This document shows, in pieces, positions 41,159-49,877 of a stretch of DNA of 64,000 nt (its first letter is position 1; each line of letters opens with the position of its first letter). The position numbers were made by a program, and so were the translations under genes. The notes below the pieces were generated by a model that was not told the DNA's origin, did not search any database, and saw nothing but the letters and a program-made list of their open reading frames with translations. Origin of the DNA: Verrucomicrobiota bacterium (lineage in GTDB: Bacteria > Verrucomicrobiota > Verrucomicrobiae > Limisphaerales > UBA11358); contig JACZKP010000076.1 in the NCBI GenBank assembly GCA_014860005.1, positions 1 to 64,000 of the forward strand, in the 5' to 3' direction.

Positions 41159-44100
41159 GTGCATGATGGCGCGTCCAACTGCAACGGCAGCAACCCCGCT
41201 TTAGCAAGCCGCGCCAAAGCGGATGACCAACTGACTCTCTTCGTCGCGGAACCGGCGCCGTTTCCCGAAAGGCAATATCGTCAACTGACCGACGGCGGTC
41301 CGCCCTTTCAAGAGTTCACAGGGTCGCTGGCCGGCAAACGCGCGACCCAGCAAAAGGAATGCTGGTTTCCGTTCCATTGCCCGGCGGACTGGAATCGTGT
41401 GCTGGTGGTCGCCCACCATCCTTCCTTCCATGAAATGCGCAAAATGGAGAAGCACCCCGGCGAGTTTGTCGGAGTGATGACCGGCGAAGCCTACACACTG
41501 CTGACCGCGCACGTCCTGCAGAAGCTCGGGCTGAACTGGCGTCGTTGCATGCACGCCAATCTGGTGCCGTGGTATGTCCCGCCCAAGACCCGCGTTAATC
41601 TCGGGCAGGAGCGGTACGGGTTCCAGTTCATCGAGCGCTTGATTCAGGACCACAGGCCCCAGCTCATCATCAGTTTCGGCGCCAACGTGGTGACGCATCT
41701 GGCCAGGCATCTCGATGGCGCTACCGTCACGGAGTTGCAGGGCCAGCTTATCCTGCTCGAGCAGTATCAGAGCTATCTCATCTGCGCCACGCAGCCTGTC
41801 AGTCTGCTTGGCAACCCGGAGTGGATCAAATCCTGGGAACGAACGCTGCGCGGCGCCCTCAAGAACTGGTTCAACCAGACCAACGATACCAAGCCCGATC
41901 CACCGAGCTATTACCTCGACAGCCTGGACGAACTTCGAAGGCATCTGCAGGAAATCCAGGATGATCGCGAGGAAGTGTTCTCGCTGGATACCGAATTCGT
42001 CGGGCACGACATCATCGATTATCAGATTCTCGACATCATCCTGGCCACCCGCAGCCGGACGCTCAACATTCGCGTCCGTGAAGGCCGGCACGAGCCGGTG
42101 CTGCGCAATCCGTACGATCTGCCGGATGACAAGGGCACGGTTTACATTTTTCCAAGCGAGGAAGCGTTCAAACAATGGACGCCGCCTGGCCACACTTTCC
42201 GCGCTTACATCGATGACGTGCGTTGGGTTTTCCATGGCAGCCAAAAAGAGCTGGCCGACATTCTGAAACAATACCTGCGCCGGCCGGAGATCAAGATTGT
42301 CGGGCACGCTTTGAAGGTGGACGTGCTGCAGATGCTCCTGTTCGGCGTGGACCTGCGCGACCGGATGCACATTTGCACCTATGATCTGGCGAAGGTGCTC
42401 GATGAAGGCCAGCCGCAGGGCCTGGATGATCTCATCAAAGTTTACCTCGGCAAAGAGGACCATAAAGCCGAAGTGGCCCGCTACCGCGAAACGCGCGGGA
42501 TCACAGAAGGCAGTTACGGGCTCGTGCCGCCGGAGATTCGGCTGCCGTACGGTTGCAAAGACGGTCGCCGCACGTTCGAACTCGTCCCGGTGATGCTGGA
42601 GGACATGAAACAACAGGACGAAGACCTCAAGCGCCGCGAGCCGGAAACCTACACCAAGGGCTGGACCCTGGAACACGCTTACTTCGAGGTGAAACGCAAA
42701 CAGATGGGGGCGCTGATCGAGATGGAACTGGTGGGACATCCTTTCAGTCTCAAACGGCTCGCCGAAAACATTGAATGGTACGACAGCCGGCTCGAAAAAC
42801 TGCTGGCCGATACCGTGGCGTACATCAAGACCCGCGTCACCACGTCGGACGTGAATCCGGCCTCGGCCGCGCAACTGCGTCAAATCCTGTTCAACCAACC
42901 GCCCCAGGGCATCGGCTTGTATCCGATGTTCACCACCGAGAAGCCAGCCCGTGAATGGATGCGGGCCGTCCGTGAAATACTTTTCAAGGCAACGGCCGAG
43001 CCGCTGCTCAAGTCGAGCGTCAAATTGGAGCGCGCGGACCAGACGAAAGTGCAATCCCTGCTGGATTGGATCCACCAACAACACGGCAGCGCGGTGTTCG
43101 ACCTCAACGATGCCGCGACCAGAAAGCGGCTCGGCAGTGGTGAGTGCCCGTTTCCTTTGCAGATTCCCGAGCGCGATTACCCGGTCCTTACCGCCTCCAC
43201 AAACCAGGAGACGCTGGAGATGCTGGCAACTGCCGATCCTCTGTGCGAAAAACTGAACGACTGCCGTTCGATCGCCACGCTGGCCAACAATTACTGCCGC
43301 AAGGACGGTTCCTGGGGCACGAGTCGCGTCAAAGAATTCCTCGAAGCCCTGGAAGCTGAAGGTGACGCCGACCGCGACCAGCTTGAGTTGTTCGGCGCTG
43401 GCGAGGTGGATCGGAAGAAGGCGCAGGACGCCAAAGTCGTGGGCAAACGCCAGAAGGCGATTTCCATGGCGGTCAACCGGGAGAAGTCCATTCTGTTCAC
43501 CACCTATTGGGGATCACTGGAAACGCATCGGCTCAGAACTTCGCCCAACGTGAGCGCCATCCCGAAAGGCGAGGAGGAATATGTCTCAAAAATAATCGGC
43601 GAAGCTCCGCCGCATTCGATTCGCGGGCTCGAAATGGCACCGCGCGGCTGGTTCATGGTGGAGTTGGACTACGCTGCGGCGGAGGTGCAGCGCTTGGCGC
43701 AGGTTTCCGGCGATCCGAACATGACCGAGATCATGAACGATCCGCAGCGCGACCCGCATGCGTCGCTGGCCCGCGCCAAGGACCCGGAACACTTGGGCCA
43801 ATTGAGTGATGCCGAAATCAAGAAGCACCACAAGACCGCCCGCGACGAAGCCAAACCGTTCACCTTCGGCATCCCCTATCAACGCGGAAATGAAGCGATG
43901 GCGCGCAGCCTGAATCGCGAGGCCGTCCGTGCCAAACAACCCGTCATTCACACGGCGGAAAACGTGTCGCACATCAAGGACGCCTACCGGAAGCTTTACC
44001 GTATTGCCTGGGACTATCTGGATGCGCAGATGAACCGGGTGATTGCCCAGGAGGTCGGGTCCACCGGCCGCACCTATTTCACCCACAAGAGCGTCTATGG

Positions 44101-44587
44101 CTACCAGGTGAGTCCCGCTGGATTTCGTCGCCGCTATCTCGACCCCGCACTGGTGCGCGCCATCCTCAGCCAGGAAAACCGCTGGGACAGCGAACTCTTG
44201 CGTGGCTTGAAGGACATGCGCCGTGAAGCTTCCAACTGGCAGATTCAACACGGCGTGGCTATTTACATCATGGAGGCCTGCGCCAACTGGGTCGAGTTCC
44301 GCCGGCGCAATCCCAACGTGCCGATTCTCTTGATTGACATCCTGCATGATTCCCTGCGCTACCTCGTGCACTGGTCGGTGGTGGGTCTTGCGCAGGAGTT
44401 GCTGCCGCGCATCATGCTGGAGATTCCCTCGAACCAACGGCCCAGACTGCGCGTCGAAATGAAGTTTACCTGCGAGTGGAACGGGCCGGAGGTGAAGGAA
44501 TTCGTCTCGCACCCCGATCAGCCGGATATCGAAATCCCGGGGCTCAGGTACTTGGGTCTTGATGCTTGGAACAACGTGAAACCGTGA
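41159..44587 (+). CDS. DNA polymerase I with N-terminal UDG-like domain and DEDDy exonuclease
   Basis: 1142 residues from GTG 41159. Residues ~60-240 resemble the family-4 uracil-DNA-glycosylase fold (VLVVAHHPSFHEM, CMHANLVPWYVPPKTR, LIISFGANVVTHLA), but the catalytic GEAPG motif is AHHPS, so it is probably not a glycosylase. Residues ~270-470 are a 3'-5' exonuclease with LDTEF, HALKVDVL and YGCKD (all four acidic residues plus Tyr). The polymerase has motif A VELDYAAAEVQ (~835), O-helix RDEAKPFTFGIPY (R, K, F, Y all placed as in Pol I), and motif C LHDS (~1062) instead of HDE. Similar fusions occur in SPO1-type phages. Confidence 0.9.
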   Translation: MHDGASNCNGSNPALASRAKADDQLTLFVAEPAPFPERQYRQLTDGGPPFQEFTGSLAGKRATQQKECWFPFHCPADWNRVLVVAHHPSFHEMRKMEKHPGEFVGVMTGEAYTLLTAHVLQKLGLNWRRCMHANLVPWYVPPKTRVNLGQERYGFQFIERLIQDHRPQLIISFGANVVTHLARHLDGATVTELQGQLILLEQYQSYLICATQPVSLLGNPEWIKSWERTLRGALKNWFNQTNDTKPDPPSYYLDSLDELRRHLQEIQDDREEVFSLDTEFVGHDIIDYQILDIILATRSRTLNIRVREGRHEPVLRNPYDLPDDKGTVYIFPSEEAFKQWTPPGHTFRAYIDDVRWVFHGSQKELADILKQYLRRPEIKIVGHALKVDVLQMLLFGVDLRDRMHICTYDLAKVLDEGQPQGLDDLIKVYLGKEDHKAEVARYRETRGITEGSYGLVPPEIRLPYGCKDGRRTFELVPVMLEDMKQQDEDLKRREPETYTKGWTLEHAYFEVKRKQMGALIEMELVGHPFSLKRLAENIEWYDSRLEKLLADTVAYIKTRVTTSDVNPASAAQLRQILFNQPPQGIGLYPMFTTEKPAREWMRAVREILFKATAEPLLKSSVKLERADQTKVQSLLDWIHQQHGSAVFDLNDAATRKRLGSGECPFPLQIPERDYPVLTASTNQETLEMLATADPLCEKLNDCRSIATLANNYCRKDGSWGTSRVKEFLEALEAEGDADRDQLELFGAGEVDRKKAQDAKVVGKRQKAISMAVNREKSILFTTYWGSLETHRLRTSPNVSAIPKGEEEYVSKIIGEAPPHSIRGLEMAPRGWFMVELDYAAAEVQRLAQVSGDPNMTEIMNDPQRDPHASLARAKDPEHLGQLSDAEIKKHHKTARDEAKPFTFGIPYQRGNEAMARSLNREAVRAKQPVIHTAENVSHIKDAYRKLYRIAWDYLDAQMNRVIAQEVGSTGRTYFTHKSVYGYQVSPAGFRRRYLDPALVRAILSQENRWDSELLRGLKDMRREASNWQIQHGVAIYIMEACANWVEFRRRNPNVPILLIDILHDSLRYLVHWSVVGLAQELLPRIMLEIPSNQRPRLRVEMKFTCEWNGPEVKEFVSHPDQPDIEIPGLRYLGLDAWNNVKP

Positions 44588-45025
44588 TCAACCCAGTGAA
44601 ATATCCGGTGACGTTGAGCCGCGCACTGGCAGTGGCGCCTCTGCTTGCCAGAGTGGGAAACGCTCGCCATCGCGGAGGATCTCAACTTGGTTCGGAGCGA
44701 TCTCGACCCAGAACAATTCATTGCGGGCTTCCATAACATCAGGCAGGTCCAGCAATCGGACCGCTCCGGGAGGAACAGGAGCCCGCATCAGCCGCCAGGC
44801 GCCGTCCACTTGGTGAAGCCCTAACACGCCCCCATCACTCGTGCGGCCCCAGAGGGCATAAAGACCGGGAACCGATTGAATGCGCTGCTCAGCAGCCAAA
44901 CGGACGGCGAGCCGATCGAAATACATTTTCATCCGCGTCAAACGCGGCGGGAGCAGGCCGTCAGCAGCCACGGCTTGCGATGGCAGGCCGGGCACCTGAC
45001 CTGGAAAAGTTTCGACCTCAAGCAT
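44588..45025 (-). CDS. Unknown 145-residue protein with a leader ORF
   Basis: Starts at ATG 45025 (MLEVETFPGQVPG...). Soluble, beta-rich in the second half (ALWGRTSDGGVLGLHQVDGA, NELFWVEIAPNQVEIL). Not recognised. Upstream on the minus strand is TACAATGG (45064-45057), then an 8-codon ORF (45044-45018) whose end overlaps this start, suggesting coupled translation. It is convergent with the polymerase gene. Confidence 0.55.
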   Translation of the reverse strand: MLEVETFPGQVPGLPSQAVAADGLLPPRLTRMKMYFDRLAVRLAAEQRIQSVPGLYALWGRTSDGGVLGLHQVDGAWRLMRAPVPPGAVRLLDLPDVMEARNELFWVEIAPNQVEILRDGERFPLWQAEAPLPVRGSTSPDISLG

Positions 45026-45100
45026 AACTGTTCGCAAAGCGCATGATCGCCTAAATCCATTGTAACGCTTTGAAAGGCGTCTCATCACCTCCGCTTCACC

Positions 45101-45106
45101 TATAAT
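45101..45106 (+). promoter_or_regulatory. -10 box TATAATG of the helicase operon
   Basis: Perfect TATAAT, followed three bases on by an ATG that opens a three-codon ORF (M-G-R-stop). The first real gene starts at 45166. Confidence 0.5.
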
Positions 45107-45165
45107 GTTATGGGCCGATGATGGATTGAGCGCTTTCCCGGCTGAACCGCGGAGCGAATGCCAAC

Positions 45166-45690
45166 ATGGATCAGGTCGAGAAATTACTGGAACTCTACAA
45201 ACAGACCCAAACGCCCTCCGAGCGTGGCGTCTTGCTGGAGACCGTGCGCATCAGCAGCCCGGATGGTTTCTCGCTCTTGGAGGAAAGGATTCTGAGGGAA
45301 CAAGTCCGCGGGATGACGATGGAGCAGCTTGTGCAAGTGATCGCCGCCCATCGCGATATCTCACTCGAACAAGCCGAAGAACTTTTGCGCGACACAATTT
45401 TCCAGGACCTTCTCGATCGATCCAAACTCAGCCCAGTTGCTCCCTCATTGGTTGGCGGCAAATCACCTTCGCCTCTCGTGGCAAGCCAAGCCGCACCGCA
45501 GTCGGCAGAACCCGGCAGCAACGGCGGTCGCGGAGTCCAAGTAGTCATTTTGAAAGATCCCAACCATAGTGAGGAGATTCCACCTGCTGTTGGAGAGGTT
45601 TCGGAAACCAACCAAAACCGCACCTCGTCTGCGCCGCCGAAGCCAGTTGCGCCCTTGCCGCAGCTGACGCCGCGTGGAATTGGAGGATGA
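45166..45690 (+). CDS. Unknown protein upstream of the helicase
   Basis: 174 residues. Helical N-terminal half (EKLLELYKQTQTPSERGVLL...AHRDISLEQAEELLRDTIF) and a disordered Pro/Ser/Ala/Gln-rich C-terminal half. No family recognised. Its stop overlaps the ATG of a 17-codon linking ORF that in turn overlaps the helicase start. Confidence 0.6.
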   Translation: MDQVEKLLELYKQTQTPSERGVLLETVRISSPDGFSLLEERILREQVRGMTMEQLVQVIAAHRDISLEQAEELLRDTIFQDLLDRSKLSPVAPSLVGGKSPSPLVASQAAPQSAEPGSNGGRGVQVVILKDPNHSEEIPPAVGEVSETNQNRTSSAPPKPVAPLPQLTPRGIGG

Positions 45691-45740
45691 CGCCAATCTC
45701 GCAAAGCCGGCACGCCAGCAAGGAAACGAAATGCAGTTGA
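45687..45740 (+). CDS. 17-codon linking ORF between two operon genes
   Basis: ATG 45687 overlaps the preceding stop (ATGA) behind a GGAG sequence, and its TGA at 45738-45740 lies inside the first codons of the helicase gene (ATG 45731). It encodes MTPISQSRHASKETKCS. It may exist only to carry ribosomes to the helicase start. Confidence 0.3.
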   Translation: MTPISQSRHASKETKCS

Positions 45741-47734
45741 AGATGCCAGCCTACCTTGGGGTGGCTGCGGAACTGGAACGGTTTTTCGGCCCCGAGGGTC
45801 CAATCGTGACGCGGTTTGGCGGGCGCACTCGCTGGAGCCAGACCGAGATGGCTCTGACGTTCAATAAAGCCATCCACGATCAAAAATCCATGTTGATTGA
45901 GGCACCCACCGGAACCGGCAAGACACTGGCCTATCTCATCCCGATCGCGTTGTATCTGCGAAGCGCGCCCAAGCAGCGTTTTGTCATCGCCGTTGCCTCC
46001 AAACACCTGCAAGCCCAAATCGAGCGTGACATGGAGCGCTTCGCCGGGGAGTTCCCCGAGTTGAAGGAAAGCGCCATCCTCAAAGGCACTAACAATTATC
46101 TGTGCCTGAACCGGCTCAAACGGGCCGCTCTCCGACCTCAGCACAGGGGCGAAGCCGACTTGCACCAGTTGTTTGACAACTTCGACCGACTGCAAAAGCT
46201 GGCCCACGGATGGCGCGAGGAATTGCCGATCAAAATCTCGGACGCCGCCTGGGCTCAGATCAATGGGGAAGGAAACTGCTGCAAATCTTCACACGGCTGT
46301 TACCGCCGACAGGCTCGCAAGCTGGCCGAGCAAGCCCGGATCGTGGTGGTGAACACGGATCTGCTCGGCTATAACCTGAAGCACACTGGCAAACCGGTGC
46401 CCGGCGAGACCGAACAACCCAAACCCATTCTTGTTCTCGACGAGGCGCACATCCTATTGAGCCGGATGACGGAAGTGGAGAGCGCTGACGTTTCAATCCG
46501 TGCGCTCGAGGGCGCGGTGAACATGCTGGGACGCGACACTTTTGATCGCTCGCACTTGCGAACTCGACTGGATCTCGTGTCGCAACGATTGCAACGCATC
46601 CGGCGCTCGCTTGCTGAGGGACCGGAAGGACAACAAATCGTCAAGCCTGACGATCCGTGCGGCCTTGCCTGCCGCGAAGTGGCATCGGCCATTCGGGAAA
46701 TCAAGGCAATGGCCGCATTTCTGCGCAAAGAAGCGCCCAGCGACGAAGCCGCTCAGGACTACCTGGAAGTTGAAAGCCGTCTGGGTTTTTCCGAAAACAC
46801 GCTGCGCTCATACTTGGGACATCAGCTACCCAACTACGTCATGCTCCTCACCCGGACCCCGGGAATCCATGGCCAAACCGCGATCAACCTCGAGCTCAAA
46901 CCATTCGATCTGCACGACGTCCTGACCGGCCTATGGAGCCATTTCCAACAAACCTCACTCATTTCGGCGACCCTGATCGGCACTTCCATTCCGGAAACGA
47001 AGAAGACTTTCAGCGCTCCCGACTGGCACACGGCAAATTTTCCGTCGCCCTTCGATTACCGCAAGCAGATGCGCGTGTTCCTGCCGCCGCGCGACAGAGG
47101 CATCAGCGACCCGCCGGCGATAAGCGCAGAGATCGAACGAATTGCAAACATCACTGACGGTCGCGTGATGACACTTTTTACGAATTACAAGCAGCTGCAG
47201 GAGACGGAATTGTTGCTGAAAGATTGGTGCCGGCGCGAAGGCTACCAGCTTCTTGCGCAGGAGCGAAACACCAGTCCTGAGGCACTCGTGGGGAAATTCA
47301 ATCGTGATCCGCGGTCCATCATACTGGGCAATCACGCAATGGGCACCGGAGTGGATATTCGCATCCGCGCGCTGATCATCACCAAGATTCCCTTCGACCA
47401 GCAAACGCCCTACCGCGAGGCGCGCCAGGAATATCTGAAAAGCAAAAAGCTCAACCCGTTCCGAGACGACACGCTCCCGGAAACGATCCGCCGCTGGAAA
47501 CAATGGTGGGGGCGGCTCATCCGGGAAGAGAACCAGAAAGGTATTCTCGTCCTGCTGGACCCGAAACTTCTCACCGCCAGCTACGCCAGTTATTTCACTC
47601 GCAGTCTGCCCGGCGGCATCAAGGCGACTCATCTCGACGATCCCGACCATCCGTTGCCGACGCGCGAGCAATATTCGCAGTGGACAAGCGAAATCCAGGT
47701 CAGCACGCACAAAACGGAGCTGACGATGGAATAA
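45731..47734 (+). CDS. XPD/DinG-family iron-sulfur DNA helicase
   Basis: 667 residues from ATG 45731 (GTG 45674 is an alternative). Superfamily 2 helicase: Walker A APTGTGKT (~58-65), Fe-S cluster region with Cys at NYLCLNR and a CCKSSHGCYRRQARKLAEQA group, DEAH box LDEAH (~235), and C-terminal motifs MTLFTNYKQL and LGNHAMGTGVDIR. Such enzymes unwind R-loops and flaps ahead of forks, 5' to 3'. It fits with the polymerase and RNase H genes as a replication module. Confidence 0.87.
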   Translation: MQLKMPAYLGVAAELERFFGPEGPIVTRFGGRTRWSQTEMALTFNKAIHDQKSMLIEAPTGTGKTLAYLIPIALYLRSAPKQRFVIAVASKHLQAQIERDMERFAGEFPELKESAILKGTNNYLCLNRLKRAALRPQHRGEADLHQLFDNFDRLQKLAHGWREELPIKISDAAWAQINGEGNCCKSSHGCYRRQARKLAEQARIVVVNTDLLGYNLKHTGKPVPGETEQPKPILVLDEAHILLSRMTEVESADVSIRALEGAVNMLGRDTFDRSHLRTRLDLVSQRLQRIRRSLAEGPEGQQIVKPDDPCGLACREVASAIREIKAMAAFLRKEAPSDEAAQDYLEVESRLGFSENTLRSYLGHQLPNYVMLLTRTPGIHGQTAINLELKPFDLHDVLTGLWSHFQQTSLISATLIGTSIPETKKTFSAPDWHTANFPSPFDYRKQMRVFLPPRDRGISDPPAISAEIERIANITDGRVMTLFTNYKQLQETELLLKDWCRREGYQLLAQERNTSPEALVGKFNRDPRSIILGNHAMGTGVDIRIRALIITKIPFDQQTPYREARQEYLKSKKLNPFRDDTLPETIRRWKQWWGRLIREENQKGILVLLDPKLLTASYASYFTRSLPGGIKATHLDDPDHPLPTREQYSQWTSEIQVSTHKTELTME

Positions 47735-47803
47735 ATGTTGCTTCAAAACAGCGGCAAAATGGCCGATAACTTAAGCGTGAATGCGTGATACTGGGATTTG
47801 AAT

Positions 47804-48346
47804 ATGAAAGCGGTTCTTCAATCTGGTTCGTGCTGGCTGGTGGTCGTGAATAATCAATGCACCGTGCTGCGCGTCGCCCCGAACACCGACGCATGCTTGT
47901 TCCCGGGACAAATTGACGAACACCCTCTCGATTGCGTTCAGGAATGGCTCGCTCCCGTGTGGACGCCGACCATGCTCAAGTGTTCTCGATGCTTGAAGCA
48001 GGTTGCCGAGAGGCTACAGCCAGAAAATTGTTGCAGTGTTCGCGAGACATTTCGAAGCGTCACGGAGCCACCGCCTCCGCAATCCTTTTGGATCGCCGCG
48101 GTCAACGGGCACCCCGATGTTCTCCAGGTCGTCGAGAATGGTGTCCGAGTGCCAGGTCGCCACGGAACTCATCCGGTGGAGCAAGTGAGGGTTTGGATCA
48201 TGCCGGTGTGGAGTCCTGAGATGGCCTACTGCGCCGGCTGCGCCCAAGCCAAGCCCAAACGGGACATGGTCTTCCTCTTCACTGGCTCGCCCAAAGGCGT
48301 CTGCAAGGGATGCAGCGAAGATTTCGACTTTCAAACCTCGCGCTGA
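47804..48346 (+). CDS. Internally duplicated protein with paired CxxC motifs
   Basis: 180 residues from ATG 47804 (TTG 47798 possible). Two homologous halves: residues ~10-66 (CWLVVVNNQCTVLRVAPN...VQEWLAPVWTPTMLKCSRC) and ~93-150 (FWIAAVNGHPDVLQVVEN...VRVWIMPVWSPEMAYCAGC). Each is a small beta domain ending in a Cys-x2-Cys; a third Cys pair (CKGC) ends the chain. Probably zinc-binding. No family recognised; it precedes the RNase HII unit. Confidence 0.6.
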   Translation: MKAVLQSGSCWLVVVNNQCTVLRVAPNTDACLFPGQIDEHPLDCVQEWLAPVWTPTMLKCSRCLKQVAERLQPENCCSVRETFRSVTEPPPPQSFWIAAVNGHPDVLQVVENGVRVPGRHGTHPVEQVRVWIMPVWSPEMAYCAGCAQAKPKRDMVFLFTGSPKGVCKGCSEDFDFQTSR

Positions 48347-48439
48347 ATCTGTCAGGTCCGAACGCTCCTCGAGTGGTATGGCATATCGGGTTTTTCAAAC
48401 CTGACGCAACGATCTTCCCGTTCGCGCCAGTCCCCGCCC

Positions 48440-48489
48440 TATAATGGGGTATGGAGAAGCAAGAATCTCCGCCAAACCCGTTTGCATGA
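48440..48489 (+). promoter_or_regulatory. Promoter and 12-codon leader ORF of rnhB
   Basis: TATAATGG at 48440-48447; five bases after TATAAT comes ATG 48451, opening a 12-codon ORF (MEKQESPPNPFA) whose TGA (48487-48489) overlaps the rnhB ATG at 48486 as ATGA. The leader mRNA would itself be leaderless and its translation would feed rnhB. Confidence 0.5.
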
Positions 48490-49109
48490 GAGGGCGGAAG
48501 GCAGACTGGAGCATGGAAAATTATCTGGGCCGCCGACAGGGACTCATTGTGGCCGGATGCGACGAGGTTGGCCGTGGCGCCTTCGCCTTTAACCTTGTGG
48601 TCGCGGCGTGCGCCTACGATTCCGCAGTAGAACCATCCTGCGACATTCGCGACAGCAAGGCACTGACAGCGGCGGAACGCGAGCAGTTGGCGGCCTTGTT
48701 AACCCGGGAGTTTGTCGCCAAAGGTTTGTTGCACGTCGCGTACGCGGAAGCATCGGCCTCCGAGGTGGAGACGAGCAACTTGAACGCATTGAACTTGCGG
48801 CTGTTCAAAGAAGCGCTCCAAAAGCTTCCCCACTTTGACCGGGTCATCATTGACGGAACGATCGCCGATAACACCTTTCCCGGACTGTGCGCGCCACGCG
48901 CTGATGAAACCAGCATCACGGTCGCCACTGCTTCGATTTTCGCCAAGGTGCGGCGCGACCGGCAAATGCGGCAGCTGCACACACAGTATCCGCAGTATGG
49001 ATTCGATCAGCACGTCGGCTACGGCACCAAGTTACATGTCGAGGCCATCCGCAAATTCGGTCCCATCCCCGGCGTGCATCGCAAAAACTTCCTTCGCAAT
49101 CTCACCTGA
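48486..49109 (+). CDS. rnhB: Ribonuclease HII
   Basis: 207 residues. Canonical RNase HII: GCDEVGRG (Asp, Glu), DSKALTAAER, VIIDGT (third Asp), RADETSITVATASIFAKVRR (fourth Asp), and YGFDQHVGYGTKLHVEAI with GVHRKNF at the end. Intact D-E-D-D quartet, in contrast to the second type-2 RNase H at 6.6-7.7 kb. It removes RNA primers and misincorporated ribonucleotides during replication. Start 48486 is set by overlap with the leader ORF; ATG 48513 is a possible internal start. Confidence 0.92.
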   Translation: MRGRKADWSMENYLGRRQGLIVAGCDEVGRGAFAFNLVVAACAYDSAVEPSCDIRDSKALTAAEREQLAALLTREFVAKGLLHVAYAEASASEVETSNLNALNLRLFKEALQKLPHFDRVIIDGTIADNTFPGLCAPRADETSITVATASIFAKVRRDRQMRQLHTQYPQYGFDQHVGYGTKLHVEAIRKFGPIPGVHRKNFLRNLT

Positions 49110-49142
49110 CTTCATGATGCCATCGATTCACGGCGTCCGCCC

Positions 49143-49877
49143 TCAGTTGAGACGCCGATACGTGGAGACATTCAGAACGCAAGACCGCGAGTCGCCAGGA
49201 TGGCGGCGGCGTGTTTCCACTGTGCAGACTCCGTCGGCCTGGCTGGTCGTCACGAACTCCACGATGTGCTTCTCAATCTGCTCCGGCGAGCACAAGACAA
49301 TGCAGAGCCGGTCTGGAGCGACAGAAGCATGGAAACAAATTGGAGCTGGCAGATTGTTCAGCACTCGGAGGTCTTTGAAACCGTAGGACACGGTCGCATC
49401 AGCACCGAGAGGTGTGTATCGCGTGCGGTCGTCGTAAATGTCGCGCGAATGCGGATGCCGCTCCAGAATTTTCAAACCGGCTTCCAAACTGAGATGGTAG
49501 AGGATTCCTGAAAGCTGGCACAGCCCGCCACCGTAATCCGCTTCCAGCCTCCCGCCCAGCAACGATCGACCTGGAAGAAATCCGCGTGCTTTGGCGGGTC
49601 GCCCGACGATGTGCCAGAAAGAAAAGATGCCTCCGGGCGGCACCGGCACATTCTGCAGCCGCGTTACCGCAATTTCGATGTTCCGGATTTTTGCTTCCAC
49701 ATACTCGGTGGACAAAACCGGCTGCTCCAATTTCAATTGGGTCGGGAACGAAGCGCCGACGCTTGCGTTGTTCCCGTCCAGCCCGGCCAGCCTCTGACGA
49801 TCCCCTGTCAGCCAGTCGGACGTGAGACGTCGAAGTTGGCAGGCACATCTGCGAATCTCGCGCGGCACGTGCTTCAT
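49143..49877 (-). CDS. VanW-family protein
   Basis: 244 residues with the full VanW domain: VPVPPGGIFSFWHIVG, ARGFLPGRSLLGG, DYGGGLCQLSGILYHLSLEA, ERHPHSRDI and PLGADATVSYGFKDLRVLNN. The family occurs in some vancomycin-resistance operons and widely outside them; its biochemical role is unknown. Its start overlaps the methyltransferase stop by 4 bases. Three Cys in the N-terminal 20 residues are unusual. Confidence 0.85.
   Translation of the reverse strand: MKHVPREIRRCACQLRRLTSDWLTGDRQRLAGLDGNNASVGASFPTQLKLEQPVLSTEYVEAKIRNIEIAVTRLQNVPVPPGGIFSFWHIVGRPAKARGFLPGRSLLGGRLEADYGGGLCQLSGILYHLSLEAGLKILERHPHSRDIYDDRTRYTPLGADATVSYGFKDLRVLNNLPAPICFHASVAPDRLCIVLCSPEQIEKHIVEFVTTSQADGVCTVETRRRHPGDSRSCVLNVSTYRRLN

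Noticed and set aside
41201..43084. 627-residue minus-strand ORF inside the polymerase gene
   Set aside because: Antisense of a gene with complete exonuclease and polymerase motifs; the composition is biased and no domain is seen.
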